Assembly (NCBI GenBank): GCA_015178975.1
Contig: WHVD01000202.1
Location: forward strand, 1 to 64,000
Reading direction: 5' to 3'
Source of the DNA: Hysterangium stoloniferum
Taxonomy: Eukaryota > Basidiomycota > Agaricomycetes > Hysterangiales > Hysterangiaceae
DNA: 64,000 nucleotides
Positions 11,180 through 23,200 of this stretch are shown piece by piece. The stretch's first letter is position 1, and the number at the start of each line of letters is the position of its first letter. Under the pieces are notes generated by a model. It did not search any database. It saw only the letters and a program-made list of their open reading frames with translations, and was not told the origin of the DNA. Both the position numbers and the translations under genes were made by a program.

Positions 11180-12960
11180 GTTACTTCAACAGTGTACTCA
11201 CCTACTCAGATGTATGGGGACCTGCAAAAGTACAAACTAGAGGTGGGATGAAATGGTACATCACATTCACAGATGACTACAGCCATGAAATACACACTTA
11301 TCTGATGGCAACAAAGGCCCAAGCCCTTAAAAGATACAAGGTGTATGAGGCCTGGGTACACACAACATGGGAAGAAAATCAGAATCTTCCAAACAGACAA
11401 TGGTGGTGAATTTGTCAATAGTGAATTCAAATCACACCTACAGAGTCAGGGCACTGAATACCACCTTACAGTTCATGACTCACCATAGCAAAATGGTGTA
11501 GCAGAGGGGCTGAACAGAACACTGTCCAAACAGTGGTTGCATTAGTGTTGAGTGCTACCTGTACTTCCCACCTGAGACAAGTGACACTGGGAGACTACAA
11601 CCAATGCCCAGGATAGTATTGCAAGATCCCCTGCAGACAGCAAATCAGTCAGAAAACACCCAGAACCAATAACAATGCACCTGACATAAATCCCAAACCA
11701 AACACAACCACAACAGACCCACTCCACAACTTTGAACCAGAACCAGCACCAACCCCTCCACTTGGTTGTGGCCACTGAATCATGAAACCTTTGGTGTACA
11801 TACAATGGATTTGTGATAGTGAAGGATCCCATTCAGGACTGAAAAGTAGTCCAACATTTCCAGTGGGCCTATTATGACCATGTTGCAACCCAAAGATAAC
11901 TGACAACACTATCACCTCAAGTTATCATCACATCATCATATTGGCCACCATCAGTAAACCTGACACTGATGTACACCCTCATGGCGATCAAACCCCACTA
12001 CAGCCCCTGTCAAATTATACTTGTACTATCTGGTTATACTCTGATATGTCCCTTTATCCTTTGATGATCTGTTTATTCTATGTCTCACCTATATTGTATA
12101 TACCATGGACTGTTTCCTTTTTCATAGTTATCATCCTCAGTTATTCACAGCCTCCAACTTTATCATAACCTTCCTGTTCTTGGTCAAGTTTATTTGTCAT
12201 TGGTATTTCCGCTCTTCCCTTAGTTAGTATTTTCTAGACACCAATAACTCATATATAAACCCACTGTAATGTAGCTACTAAGCAATCAGAATATCAACTT
12301 AGATACACCTCTAGTCTCTGACTCCACCATCCAGTTTCATGACCCAACCTACATTTACGACTTCAACCTCAACTCCGATATTCATCACTTTGGTTTCCAA
12401 CTGTTCACATACAGCTCAGTTTCTGATTGCTGAGTATTACCTTATACATTTGAAATTTAAGAATGTTCAATGGTACCTTTGCAAGGGTGCAGCACATAAG
12501 CTGAAGCCAAGTCCTTCCATTCGGTCCTGTCAGTTCCATGAACCTCCTGTTCCAGTTCTTCACAGGGCCTCCAAACACTGAAGGAAGTGAACATGGACAG
12601 GTGCAATCACAAAAGAATGGACCAATGAGGATACAGATAACAATGTCAAATACACTATGCTGGCATCATCATCAAATGACCCAATGACTTTCAAAGAAGC
12701 AGTATATGGCCCCCAAAAGGACATTTGGATCCCAGCCATGTTAGAGGAGCTGGAAAGAATGCAGGCCAATGGAACATGGACATTAGTAAAGCCACCACTG
12801 AATGCAAACATAGTAGGCAGCTGATGGACTTACATGATGAAATGTGACACAGAGAATAACCCTACCAAGGTGAAGGCCTGACTTGTAGCACAAAGATTCT
12901 CTCAAGTCAAGGCTGAAAACTCTACTTTCCCTGATGCCTACTATTCTGTCATCTGAGGTT
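11180..12960 (+). mobile_element. Ty1/copia retrotransposon remnant
   Basis: Fossil. An integrase core-like segment (about 11200-11530, with SDVWGP and FTDDYS type motifs) and the start of a reverse transcriptase (about 12715-12910, WIPAMLEELERM) lie in order on the plus strand. A family B solo LTR (11870-12564) has inserted between them. The element is broken in several places and lacks recognisable ends, gag and RNase H. It looks old. Confidence 0.75.
11870..12564 (+). mobile_element. Solo LTR, family B, plus orientation
   Basis: A 695-bp LTR with 5-bp target duplications GGGCC at 11865-11869 and 12565-12569, and a TATATAAA box at 12252-12259. It aligns along nearly its whole length to the inverted copy at 13293-14044. 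It lies inside the copia remnant and is therefore younger than it. Confidence 0.85.
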
Positions 12961-13292
12961 TAGTAAGAGCTACACTAGTGAGGCAGATGCAAGTCTTTGG
13001 CACAAGTTTCTTGTCATGTGTGTCTTCATAATTTTCAAAGCCATCTTCACAGGATCCAGGCCAGACCTTCAGGCTGTTGGCTGTCAGGGGACCAGTGAAA
13101 GGTGAAACTATTTTGTCTGACATTTTTTATGCTGATGGAGGAGTTAGATGAGTGTATAGAGGTGGGAATGATGTGATGGGTGGAAGATGAGGGATTTGAT
13201 GGCAAAGGAATTTGAATGAGTCAAAAGGCTTAAGACCTGATGAGTCTGGAGACAATGGATGTCTGTTGATTTCAATGGCAATGAAGTGGTTC
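12961..13292. other. Unassigned stretch between family B LTRs
   Basis: No recognisable domain on either strand. It may be decayed retrotransposon sequence, given both neighbours. Confidence 0.4.
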
Positions 13293-14044
13293 TGTTAAGA
13301 ACTGAAAACTGATGGATGTCAGTAGGCTGACGGGGACTGATCAGAAGGACTTGGCTTCAGCTTATGTGCTGTGCCCTTGCAAGTTACCGTTGGGTGTCCT
13401 TAAATTTTGGGCAGGTGAAAACTAGTCCTATTGAATTCCTCATGGTGAGGTACCAATCAGAACCAAAGGATAAGTTAAGTGTCGGGCTGAGGGGTCAGAG
13501 GCCGAGGGTGGGCAAGTGCACACAGAGGTGGGGAGCAGGATACTTAGAGTGAGGCTTATGAGAGATGTATGTGGGTGTTCTGAGTCGATATTCTGATTGC
13601 CTAGTAGTTACATTACAACAGGTCTATATACGAGTTATCAGCATCTAGAAACTACTAACTAAGGGAAGAGTGGAAAATACTATTGACAAATAAACTTGAC
13701 TAGGAACCAGAAGGTTATGATAATATCAGAAGCCATGATTAGCTGAGAGTGGGATTATGAGAAAAGGAAATAGTCCAAGGGTTACAAGTATATACAGGCA
13801 TATGTGAAACATAGAGTAGAACAGATCATCATAATAAAAAGGAACGTATCAAAGCATAACCAGATAGTTCAAGTATAACTTGACGAGGGTGTAAATGGGG
13901 TTTGATCACCGTGAAGGCATACATCAGTGTTGGGTGACTGACAGTTTCTGATACAATGACTTGATCAATAACTAGAAACATCAGTCAATGGTAATATCAT
14001 CGGGGACCATCAGGTTGCGACATGGTTGCAACACAGTCATAACA
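13293..14044 (-). mobile_element. Solo LTR, family B, minus orientation
   Basis: Reads on the minus strand from TGTTATGACTG (14044 downward) to TTCTTAACA (13293). Flanks are GGTTC (13288-13292) and GGATC (14045-14049), a near-perfect 5-bp target duplication. It is the inverse homologue of 11870-12564, so the pair forms a large imperfect inverted repeat. Confidence 0.82.
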
Positions 14045-14049
14045 GGATC

Positions 14050-14708
14050 TGTATAAGGACCAAAAATTGGAAGCTCAAATTGGGCAGCAGTGTACCTTGT
14101 GAAATGAACAGTTGATGGATTCAGCATGAAGCAGGAAGGTGATGAGCTGGTAGTGAATAAGAAAAGTCAGTATAAAAAAAGTGGAAGGCTGCTGTCAATT
14201 GCAGCCTCACTAAGTCTCAGTCCAAGTGTTGATAGGAATCAAGGACATTCACCTATGAACAGAGATGACAGTACACTATGATGATGGTAAGTAAACAATA
14301 ATGAAAAAAACTACTACATGCCTCTATCCTGATTATCTAAGGAAATGGATGCTAAACTTTAAGGGTCCATTGTAGTAAGCCTTCACCAGGCTTACACTAT
14401 ACATATATGGTATGCAAATATCTCCTGAGTTGTGAGGCCTAATACCTGTTGAAAAAGTTGTGCTACTTATTGTATACACTCTTGATAAGTAGGTTGGTAT
14501 GTCCTGAAGGAAAGACATCGCAGAAACACATATGATTTAACTATAAATACTTTTTTCCAAATTTGTAGTATGCGAACTCCAGAATCGGCACGACGAGCGG
14601 CGATTGAAAATTGACTCCCGCTAATAATACGTCACGGGCTTCAGCTCGCATTGACAACTTGCTAACCGCTTCCTTACTGCAGCTGGCATTGTCTCATCTT
14701 CAGCTACA
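14050..14708. other. Intergenic, upstream of VMA8
   Basis: 14050-14330 is probably decayed mobile DNA. The sequence then becomes AT-rich up to about 14560, and the last 130 bp before the ATG are GC-richer and hold the presumed VMA8 promoter and 5' UTR. No other gene seen. Confidence 0.4.
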
Positions 14709-15667
14709 ATGTCAGGATCCGGCGCCCGCGAAAGTCCATTCCCGACGCGAATGGCGCTGACGACGACCAAGCTGCGGCTTAAAGGTGCACAGACGGGGCA
14801 CTCGTTGTTGGCGAAGAAGCGGGATGCGCTCACGACACGGTTTCGTGCGATTCTGAAAAAGGTGGATGAGGCGAGTGAATTTTTGTGCTTGCTGTGCCGT
14901 TTCTTATCTGATATTTGGTGCTCGTTGCACAGGCAAAGCGGAAGATGGGGCGGGTGATGCAGCTTGCGTCGTTCTCGTTGGCTGAAGTAACGTATGCGAC
15001 TGGTGATATTTCCTACTTGGTACAGGAGCAAGCCAAGACCGCTACCTTCCGAGTCAAGGCGAGGCAGGACAATGTTTCGGGAGTCATTATCCCTGCCTTT
15101 GACATGGATAGGGTGGTTGGCACTGGTATGTGTCCACAACGGCGAGATCGCTTTCGATGCCTTTCTCATTTAAACAATTTCCCGTGTCAGATTTCAACTT
15201 AACTGGTCTTGGCCGAGGTGGACAGCAAGTATTACGGGCGAAGGAGGTGTACGCTAAGGCAATGGAGACCTTAGTAGAGTTAGCCTCCTTACAAACAGCA
15301 TTTATGATTCTGGACGAAGTCATTCGGGCGACAAACAGGCGTGTCAATGCCATTGAGCATGTCGTTATACCAAAGCTCGATAATACGATCAAGTATATCA
15401 TGTCGGAGTTGGATGAGATGGATCGAGAGGAATTTTTCAGGTGTGTTATGTAGATTGAACCACCGAGGCGATCGTTTCACTCACTGTGGAATATTACCTT
15501 TTAGATTGAAGAAAGTTCAAGGAAAGAAAAAGCGAGACGCGGCCATTGCAGAGGAGAAGCGAAAAGCTGAACATGAGGAGATTGTCGTCGCTGCGATTGC
15601 AGACATCGACGAAGGTTCAGGAACAGGTGACTTGCTAAGTAGCAAGGACGAAGATGTTATTTTCTAG
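14709..15667 (+). CDS. VMA8: V-type proton ATPase subunit D
   Basis: Subunit D belongs to the central rotor stalk of the V1 sector that couples ATP hydrolysis to proton pumping into the vacuole. Exons 14709-14870, 14933-15125, 15191-15440 and 15505-15667 give 255 residues, the length of yeast Vma8 (256). Signature segments are [19 protein letters not shown], the GLGRGGQQV block, [25 protein letters not shown] and a terminal EDVIF. Long helices match the coiled-coil rotor. Introns 2-4 are GT-AG. Intron 1 (14871-14932) appears to be GC-AG: cutting after GAG gives [13 protein letters not shown], which fits the family without a gap. It is convergent with RPL26, 236 bp between stops. Confidence 0.96.
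14871..14932 (+). other. VMA8: Probable GC-AG intron in VMA8
   Basis: The donor reads GAG|GCGAGT and the acceptor TTGCACAG. The GT four bases downstream gives a frameshift. A GT 11 bases upstream (AAG|GTGGAT) keeps frame but removes three residues of a conserved helix. Confidence 0.75.
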
Positions 15668-15903
15668 CTTAATTTCTTTGCATCCTTGTTGAATTCCGCA
15701 TGGACCCATTTACTGTATTTCCAACCTATTTTTCACAATCTAACGTATTGCAATCACGGATGTCTTGGTTTGCGGCATGTCATATCATATGCGTTATAGC
15801 AGAGACGCATAGATACATGGTAATTTTGGGCAATGAAAGAGGAAACCCGAAAACAATAATCAATCACTAAAGAGACCGAATTAGCATCTGCTTTGGAAGT
15901 GAA

Positions 15904-16615
15904 TCAATTCATAAAACATACGTCAACCATCTCGACATCAGCATCGCCAGCCTTGGTTGTTGTCTTCTTACGGTCCTTCCTCTCCAAGATTGCACGCCTA
16001 GGTTATCATCAGAATCCAAAACTCGATTACACTAGAAAGTCCGCTGTACCTGTCTTTGTCCAACTTCAAAGTAGTGATGACGACGTTGCTGGGATGAATG
16101 CCAATGGGTGCCGTGGAACCATTCGACTTGTCGCGTTGGACCCGGTCAACGTGGATGACCCACTTCTTACGGTACACCTGGGTAACCTTACCCTCCCGTC
16201 CACGGTATTTTCCCCGAACTATCCGAACCTCGTCATCCTTGCGAACAGGGATGGAGCGAGTCTGCATTAAGGAGTATGTTTAGTCAACAGCATGATCCCA
16301 AATAGTCAATGCACGAGCGTACGTTGTACTTTCCGCGGAGCTCTTTCGACAGCGCAGACGACATGATTTTGCGGCGGATGGAGGACGGAGCATCGAAGTG
16401 AGCTTTGCGGCTCTTGCGCCGTGAAGAAGCAATGTCTGTTCGAACGCAGAAGAGGAGAAATTCAGTATTCTGGTTTCACACGTCATCCGTGCAGCGACCA
16501 GAGCATCCATCGCGAACTGTGACGGATTCACTCCGTTTCTTCGAGAGAAACAAAGCTTCTGGCTTGTCAAACAGCATGGATTCAGCTGAAACTCACCGGG
16601 GTTCAATTTGGCCAT
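15904..16615 (-). CDS. RPL26: 60S ribosomal protein L26 (uL24)
   Basis: A component of the large ribosomal subunit near the exit tunnel. Exons on the minus strand are 16615-16597, 16435-16323, 16261-16050 and 15997-15904, giving 145 residues, the usual fungal length. The N-terminus [20 protein letters not shown] is followed by [19 protein letters not shown], the KOW region ([23 protein letters not shown]), [18 protein letters not shown] and a K/T-rich acidic tail ending EMVDVCFMN. The 19-nt first exon carrying the start codon is typical of fungal ribosomal protein genes. All junctions are GT-AG with consistent phase. Confidence 0.95.
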
Positions 16616-17244
16616 GGAGAAGGTTGGCGTCGGTCGGTCTTGAGGATTTTGAAAAGGTACGGCACTCGCCGAGCGAACAGCTACTCAAACATAGGCGCTT
16701 ACTAAACTACATCCGTGAATGGTCAGTCAATGAAATAAAATTTCATAGATGTAAAAGGTAAGCAAAAATATGTATAACTACTATCATTAATATTTTTTAG
16801 TTATTTTAAATCAGTAAGTTGTCTTGTGGTCAACACGCGGAGGTTCCTCTCATGTTTTTGTATGACACCAATATGAATTACCTACTCTGTTTAAGATAAC
16901 ACTACACTCGGAATTCAAGTCATAATTGTCCGCTTGGTTCATCTTCCACACCATTGTCTGACTTATAAATCTCTTTTATTAGGTTTAAAAGTCGCCCTTG
17001 AACAGCTTGCAATTAGCACATTCCCGAACAGTAATGGTAACGAGTGCTTATTTAGAATACTATCGCTGTCGTTGTATTTTATGCATTATACTATTCTCGG
17101 AGCTATTATTCTAGTCCCGATACAATATAATTCTCAGTTTCCTCATAAAGTGCCAAGTAGGAGCAATGAACGAGAACACAAAGCAAAGCAAAATAAACAA
17201 GCCATAGAGCCATCCGCTAACCGTCACGCATGCACCTTTAATAC
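16616..17244. other. Intergenic between RPL26 and the RING gene
   Basis: The RPL26 promoter should lie directly above 16616. The rest is AT-rich up to about 17150, and no gene or repeat is recognised. Confidence 0.5.
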
Positions 17245-18994
17245 TTATCCTCCCCTGGGGACGAAAGGCACTCGCGCTGCTCCAGCACTCGAACCAGAGA
17301 CTCCTTGCACTTTCGATGACCCAGTACTTATTCCTGCCGGCCGGGGCGTAAAGAAACGGTTTGAAAGGGTCGGCGGTACTGCAAACCGTGTATCAGATGT
17401 GGCTTGTTCCTGTCGATGAGATGACGGTATACCAGGAGTCATGGTCAATGTTTGAGAAGGGTGCGAAGAGCGTGACGTGGTCGCAGGCGGTAGTGGCGGG
17501 GGTTGCATCCGCGGGGCTGGTATGAGAACATAAATAAATAAAAACTCAGTGTACGTTTCAAAGGGGGGCACCACATTGTTGCAGAATCTGGCCTGACGGG
17601 CGGAATGGGACACGGCCGTGCGTTGGTGTTGATCGGTGAGGAGGTCGACTGCTGCTCTGTACGGGAGCCGAAGGAGGAAGCATTAGCTGCGACGGTTTCT
17701 GACGAGTATCTATGGTTTGCAGTTGTTGTTGTGGCCGTGATGACGGTTTGGGATGCTGCTGCGGCCTTTGCTGCTCCTGTTCATGCTCCTGCTGCTGCGG
17801 AGGAGGATCCTGTCGGTAATGTTGCTGTTGATGCCGTAATGGGGCGGAACGTAACGGTGCGGCCGGCGCTTGGTACGCATATTGTCTAGACAGATTATAA
17901 CGTTAAACTACGGTGCATATATGCGTTTTAGAGATAGATCAAACTCGAATGTACTCGGTCCTGGCCGAGCGTGTGACTGTGGAGTTTGTTGAGTGTTGGA
18001 GGTGGTCGCGACATTCGAATGGACCGGCTGTGGGTGATCTTGGGGTAGAATTAGTCTGGGTGGACCAGCGGAGGTAGTTACGGAGCGAGGTGAGGATGAT
18101 CTAGCAGATAAGAGGAAAGATTAGTGAGTATGCCGTGACGGCAAATGCCTACACATATGCAATAGAAAGATAGAATAAAAGGTTCAGGAAGCATACCGAT
18201 AATAATTTTGAAGATTTGACAACGTCCGTTTACCATTGGCATTGCGGGAGTCATTTGGTTCATACAAGCGATCGCGGTCATGATATCTGGTCTCATACCG
18301 GTCTCGTGCAAACGCCTGCTGCTGATTCTGATGCTGTCTGTCCGATCCTCCACCATGACCGCTTCTAAGCTGTGTGTTCTCTTGTTGAAGCTGCTCAATT
18401 TGACTGACGGAAAGCGCCGGGCTGAATTTCCAAAGAGGTATAACCTTATAGACACGCACTTCCGTAACACCTTGTTCTCTGCAATCGCATCTTTGGTTTT
18501 GGATATAGTCGCCTGCTGCTGTATGCATTTTCTTTTATAGAACCGCACAAGCGAGGCCATTGTTTCCTGTTGGAACCTTGCTGCACTTGCCAAAGCATCG
18601 AGCCCATGTGGAAAAGAACGAAACCAGTCGCACATCGGCGGTAACATCTTGTGATGTTTCAGAATATAGAAAATATTGCCAAGTTGAGACTCACATCGCG
18701 CTGTAATGGAACTAGTTGGACTCCTACGGCTCCACATGCACCACAACTCTGATCTGGGTCTATTAGGTGAAAATGGCCATCTATTGCCTAGTAGTAATAG
18801 TCCAGCACCTAGGACTCACTAATATGATTATTGCACAACGTGTGGCCACACTCCGTGAGCCAAAAGGGAACAGTAGGCGGTCCTGCTGGAGCATTGATAG
18901 GATCTGGAATGAAAGGTAGAAAACAAATCGCGCAATGAACAAATTCCCAGTAATCGAATTGCGTTTCTGTGTCGTTGGCAGGAACATTAGACAT
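17245..18994 (-). CDS. RING-finger protein with coiled coil and Q/P-rich tail (Zip3/RNF212/HEI10-like layout)
   Basis: Exon 1 (18994-18820) starts MSNVPANDTETQFDYWEF and carries the first half of a RING (CAIC, then ECGHTLCNNH). Exon 2 (from 18759) adds SCGACG, completing a C2-CH-C2 set of ligands. Downstream are a helical segment (MCDWFRSFPHGLDALASAARF), a predicted coiled coil (QLQQENTQLRSG) and a long Gln/Pro/Arg/Ser-rich tail (17245-17890) ending in RNRFFTP-like sequence and VPFVPRGG. A RING followed by a coiled coil and a disordered tail is the plan of meiotic SUMO/ubiquitin ligases of the Zip3/RNF212/HEI10 group. That assignment is an inference from layout. Exons between 18700 and 17890 were placed only approximately. 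Confidence 0.65.
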
Positions 18995-19097
18995 AATAAC
19001 AGTGAGTTCAGCGTCGTCAGTATATAAGTTTTGGGGTATGGGTCATGGGAAGATGTGACAACGCGTTACCGTCACGACCCCTGGTCATGTGACATAC

Positions 19098-19377
19098 TTT
19101 TTATTATTATTTAAAATGCATTTATATCCCGCGTCTCACAACTAAGGTACATAGCGGTTGGGAACAGGGACCCTAATGGTAGGTAGAGAAATGCCGAGGC
19201 AAGTAGGTGTGGGTATGAGGGTCAATTTTGTAGGGAGGGGGAGAGATAAAAACCAAGGGGGCTACGACTTGCCAAAGGCATTGGAGGCGTCGATGAACTT
19301 CGCTAGGACGGTGAGCCCTTTGTGGGTTCTGAGGATGGCGGAGGGGGACAGGTCCTGAGAGGCGGCGAGGAGGTGGC
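19098..19377 (-). mobile_element. 5'-truncated LINE-like 3' end
   Basis: On the minus strand a short coding end (19377-19262, ILRTHKGLTVLAKFIDASNA then a stop) resembles the C-terminus of fungal non-LTR reverse transcriptases. It is followed by a roughly 130-nt 3' UTR with GCGGGATATAAAT (19132-19120) and an A/TAA-rich tail. Flanks GTGACATAC (19089-19097) and GTCACATAC (19378-19386) fit a target duplication with one change. The family is inferred from layout and weak sequence resemblance. Confidence 0.55.
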
Positions 19378-19386
19378 GTCACATAC

Positions 19387-20290
19387 ATTGTCACGACTGT
19401 CCTGAAGGAGCTCACAGTTTCTTTGTGTGAACATCTATCCGATATGAGCTCAAAAGACCTCTTTGTATTGGATGAGCAATCCGCCCAAAACCACAGCCCT
19501 ATTAGGTAAAATGTTCACGTGGATTATTCATCTGTGCCAGGTTAGAAAGGGTTCTAAGCTCCGAAATGCCTAATCGACTACAAATAAATCCTGACCGCAC
19601 TTGACCACCCTCCTCAAATTAATAACTTTTCATTTCGAAGATGCGATTCTGTCGTTTGTTTGACGTGCAATGAATTCCCAGAACATGCGCTCAATCCCCC
19701 AAGTCATGAGGTTCATCCGAGAGTCGATTAAAAGAAAAGAGCGAAACGATCGATGGCCTCGAGTTGCGCAGTAATAGCGGACTCTCAAATTTTGCAGTGC
19801 AGTCATAACAAAGGACTCAATAATCCTGTTCTTCACATGACACTTCAATTGGCTTGCCAATCTACGGATCACTGCCAATTCTATCCGTGCGTTAACAGCT
19901 AGTTCGGAAGATAAGTAGTTGCTGTGCTTACAATAAAGTACTGCTGATCAAAACGCACTAGCCAACTTGCAACCCGCAATGATCTTCAGAGAATGTTTCA
20001 TACTACAAGAGATTGCTGCCAGTGGTGTCTAAATATAATAGACATGCTCCTTCTCGCATACGACCAATATTAAGTGCTTTGTGGAATCATCGCTTTCGAG
20101 CAGCTTTGTGAAATAGTCGTTTTCGAACAGTTAACAGTTCTGATGGATAGTCCCTCCTGACCTTGCTTTCCATGTGTTATGTTGTATCGGCGGTGCGCAT
20201 AGCCGTACTGACCACTTTTGACTAGTGGGCTCTTAAGCGAAAGCTTGCTTATTTTGGATGAAATACAATAGGATCATTAAATAAAAGCGG
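19387..20290. other. Intergenic, upstream of the JmjC gene
   Basis: Mixed-composition sequence without recognisable domains. It contains the promoter of the JmjC gene and possibly its unresolved first exon. Confidence 0.45.
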
Positions 20291-23200
20291 TGGTGTGCCA
20301 GATGTGATCCTCGAGCTCGATAACGTTAGCTCTCATGACGACCTTGTCTGCGAGCGCTTTTTTCGAAAGTAGGATTAAAGTCCGTTCTGTAATATTAACG
20401 ATGCTATTTCGTTACAAAGGTCGAAGAGAAATACAAGGGAAACACACGTTTCATAGAGAGCTCAACCTTGGGAAAAGGAAGTTCTACCAGCGCCTGTCGG
20501 TGCCAAAGTTCACTGCATTATATGATACTTTTGGCACCAGGACTGGCCCTTGGTACTACGTGAACCGAAATGATGTCCTTAAACTCCTACAAGCGAATCC
20601 GTCCTCTTTTAAGATCCATGCGCACACGAAGTAGCATTATCAATACCGAGCCCACTGGCATGCCCAGCATTGAGGACTCTCGACGTGAGCTCATATCGAA
20701 CCCTCAAGCGCGCACTCTTGCAGAGATTCGCCGTGACCGTGCAACAATCGACGACCTCACTAGTGATCTCACCGATCCAAGTGACATGGATATGGCAGTG
20801 TCCAGCGACGCTGCAAGCCCTCCTCCGGACGAACCCTGGACAGAAGACCTCTTGGTGGAAAGCAGCGCCAACTTCAATCACGTTGCGCGTGTCTCAGTGA
20901 TCGAATCGACTTCGGATAAACTCATGAGCAAAATCCGCGAGCATGAACAAAGCGGTATACCGCTCATTCTCGGTGACTTCCACAAGTTGCCCGAATGGGA
21001 CTCCGATCTCTTCAGCCTTCCAGAGCTCATCGGGGATAAAGAGCAAGGTAAACTAAGGGTCACAGCCTTATCCAGTGACGTTGCTAACGTCTAATTCAGA
21101 TGTTCAAGTTCGCAATATGGAGACGGCAACTGACGTCACGATGCCCCTACGCCGGCTTGTGGAGCACTACGAGCAGTTTACTGACTTAAAACCCCTTACT
21201 GGTATGGCGGCTTCATCAGTAGCAGGCGTTTCCTAACCATTGGCAGATAACCATCTCTATGGGAAAGATATCCCATGTCCCCAATCTTGGGAAACGTGGC
21301 TCAAAAGTCATCTACCCGCGCACTTCCATCCCTTCGGTGATAATGACCTGTTTTCCCATCTCCCATCAAAGGTGGTTGCATTTTCATTCTCAACAAGTTT
21401 ATTTTTATTTATAACATTGTGTAGGATCGACCGGAGACGCTCATGTGCTACTTGGGTCTTGGGAAGACGTTCACTCCGGCCCATAAAGATCTCTGCGGTT
21501 CATTCGGCCACAACTTGATGTGCCATACAACCAATGGCGGTTCGGCGTTCTGGTTTATGTCGAATAGCGGGAACGTAAATATGGACAGCCCTGCCGTGTA
21601 CTTCCGCGACAAGCTCAAATCGGACCTTGATCTAGAGCAGCATCAGGCGACTCTAGAAGAATTCCGGAAGGCACCGTTTCCTGTATATATCGCCGAGCAA
21701 AAACTGGGTGACCTCGTTCTAGTTCCTCCGCGCAGTTGTCATCAAGTCGTCAATCGTGGCGGTATTACTGCCAAGATGAGCTGGAGTAGGATGGGACTCA
21801 AGAGTCTCGAATATTCTCTTCACTCGGAGCTTGTGATGTATCATAGGTAGTCTATGATCCGTTTATCCTCCGTGCTGCTTACTTACATTCTGTTTAGAGT
21901 TTGCCGACCGGAGACATACAGAGTCAAGTTGACGTTGCTCGCTACTATAAAAGCCTACACGGAGAGATTCCTTACATCCCAGGGAGATCTACCCAGAGAG
22001 CGAGAGCAATTACCCAAATTGCTGAAACTTCTCGATGAAGTACTCATAGAGGAATGGGCAGATCCCACTTTAATGGAGCCCTCTCATTTGGAACCCACAC
22101 AAGGCTTTCATTCTTGCGATTTTTGCGGTGCAGATATTTTCCAGTCCTTCTTTGCATGTCCCAAATGCACCTCAGAGGACATCACCGAGTTCATCTGCTG
22201 TCCAAGTTGCTATGTGGAAGGTCGTTCATGTCTATGCGGCTTGGCGAGCATGGAACCGCGGCAGAGCTGGTCGTTTGGCGAGTTGATCTCAGCGCGAAAT
22301 AAGGCGGCCGACGCTCTGAGTTTGGATCACTTGAATGAAGAATATCTAAAGAATCCCTCCGGTCACTTGCCTTTATTCCGTGCGGCCTGCCTCCTGCGCA
22401 AAAAAGCAAGTGCTACACCAGAGAAGGTTTGCCACCTCTTGCTTTACAGACCATTACTAACAGTAAACATGATAGAACCCCATTAGGCGTTGTAGGTCAC
22501 AATCATCAAAGATTCCATCCCACGATGCAGAAAAGGAGTTTGTTGTGCAATGCGAGCAGTGCCATTCGGGAAAGTGTTATACTCACATTCTCGAGCAGTA
22601 CGGTTTGCATATTGTTCCGACAATTCTCTTCGACGCGCGCAAAGAGGGAGTGGAATGGCACACCCGCCATGGTCCCGCGGAGTCGGAGAAGCGTAAACGA
22701 AATTTGAAAGAATGGTTTTCAGATCCCAATCGCACACAAATAGCGTCGCTTGAGGTGCGGATGGCATGGGCTGCGAACACTTTCCGCACTTCTCGGCCTA
22801 TTGATGACAAGCGTGCCAAACCTGGTTTTTATGACTTTGCGAATCTTGTTGAGGTAGGCCAATCTCCGGATTGCGAGGATGAAGATGTAAGTGAATTTTT
22901 TTTTTCCTTTGAAAGATCATTTCCAGACTGACATGTGATGTAGTCTGACTCTGACATGGACGTTGACTGCAACTCATCGGATGATGAAGACTGCCCTCTT
23001 TCCATAGTTCAACAAAAACAGCTCTCCAGGAATACCATCTTAACCAAGTCATCTATCAAGCCCGTCGGTATTCGGCCCCAAAGCCTAGAAAACATGCTAT
23101 ATGTGCTTATTACAAAGAGGAACTTCACCATCGGTTTGGATACATCGACCAGGCTGACGAAGCGACCGAGGTTAACTGAACCGCCAGTCGCTTCACCCTT

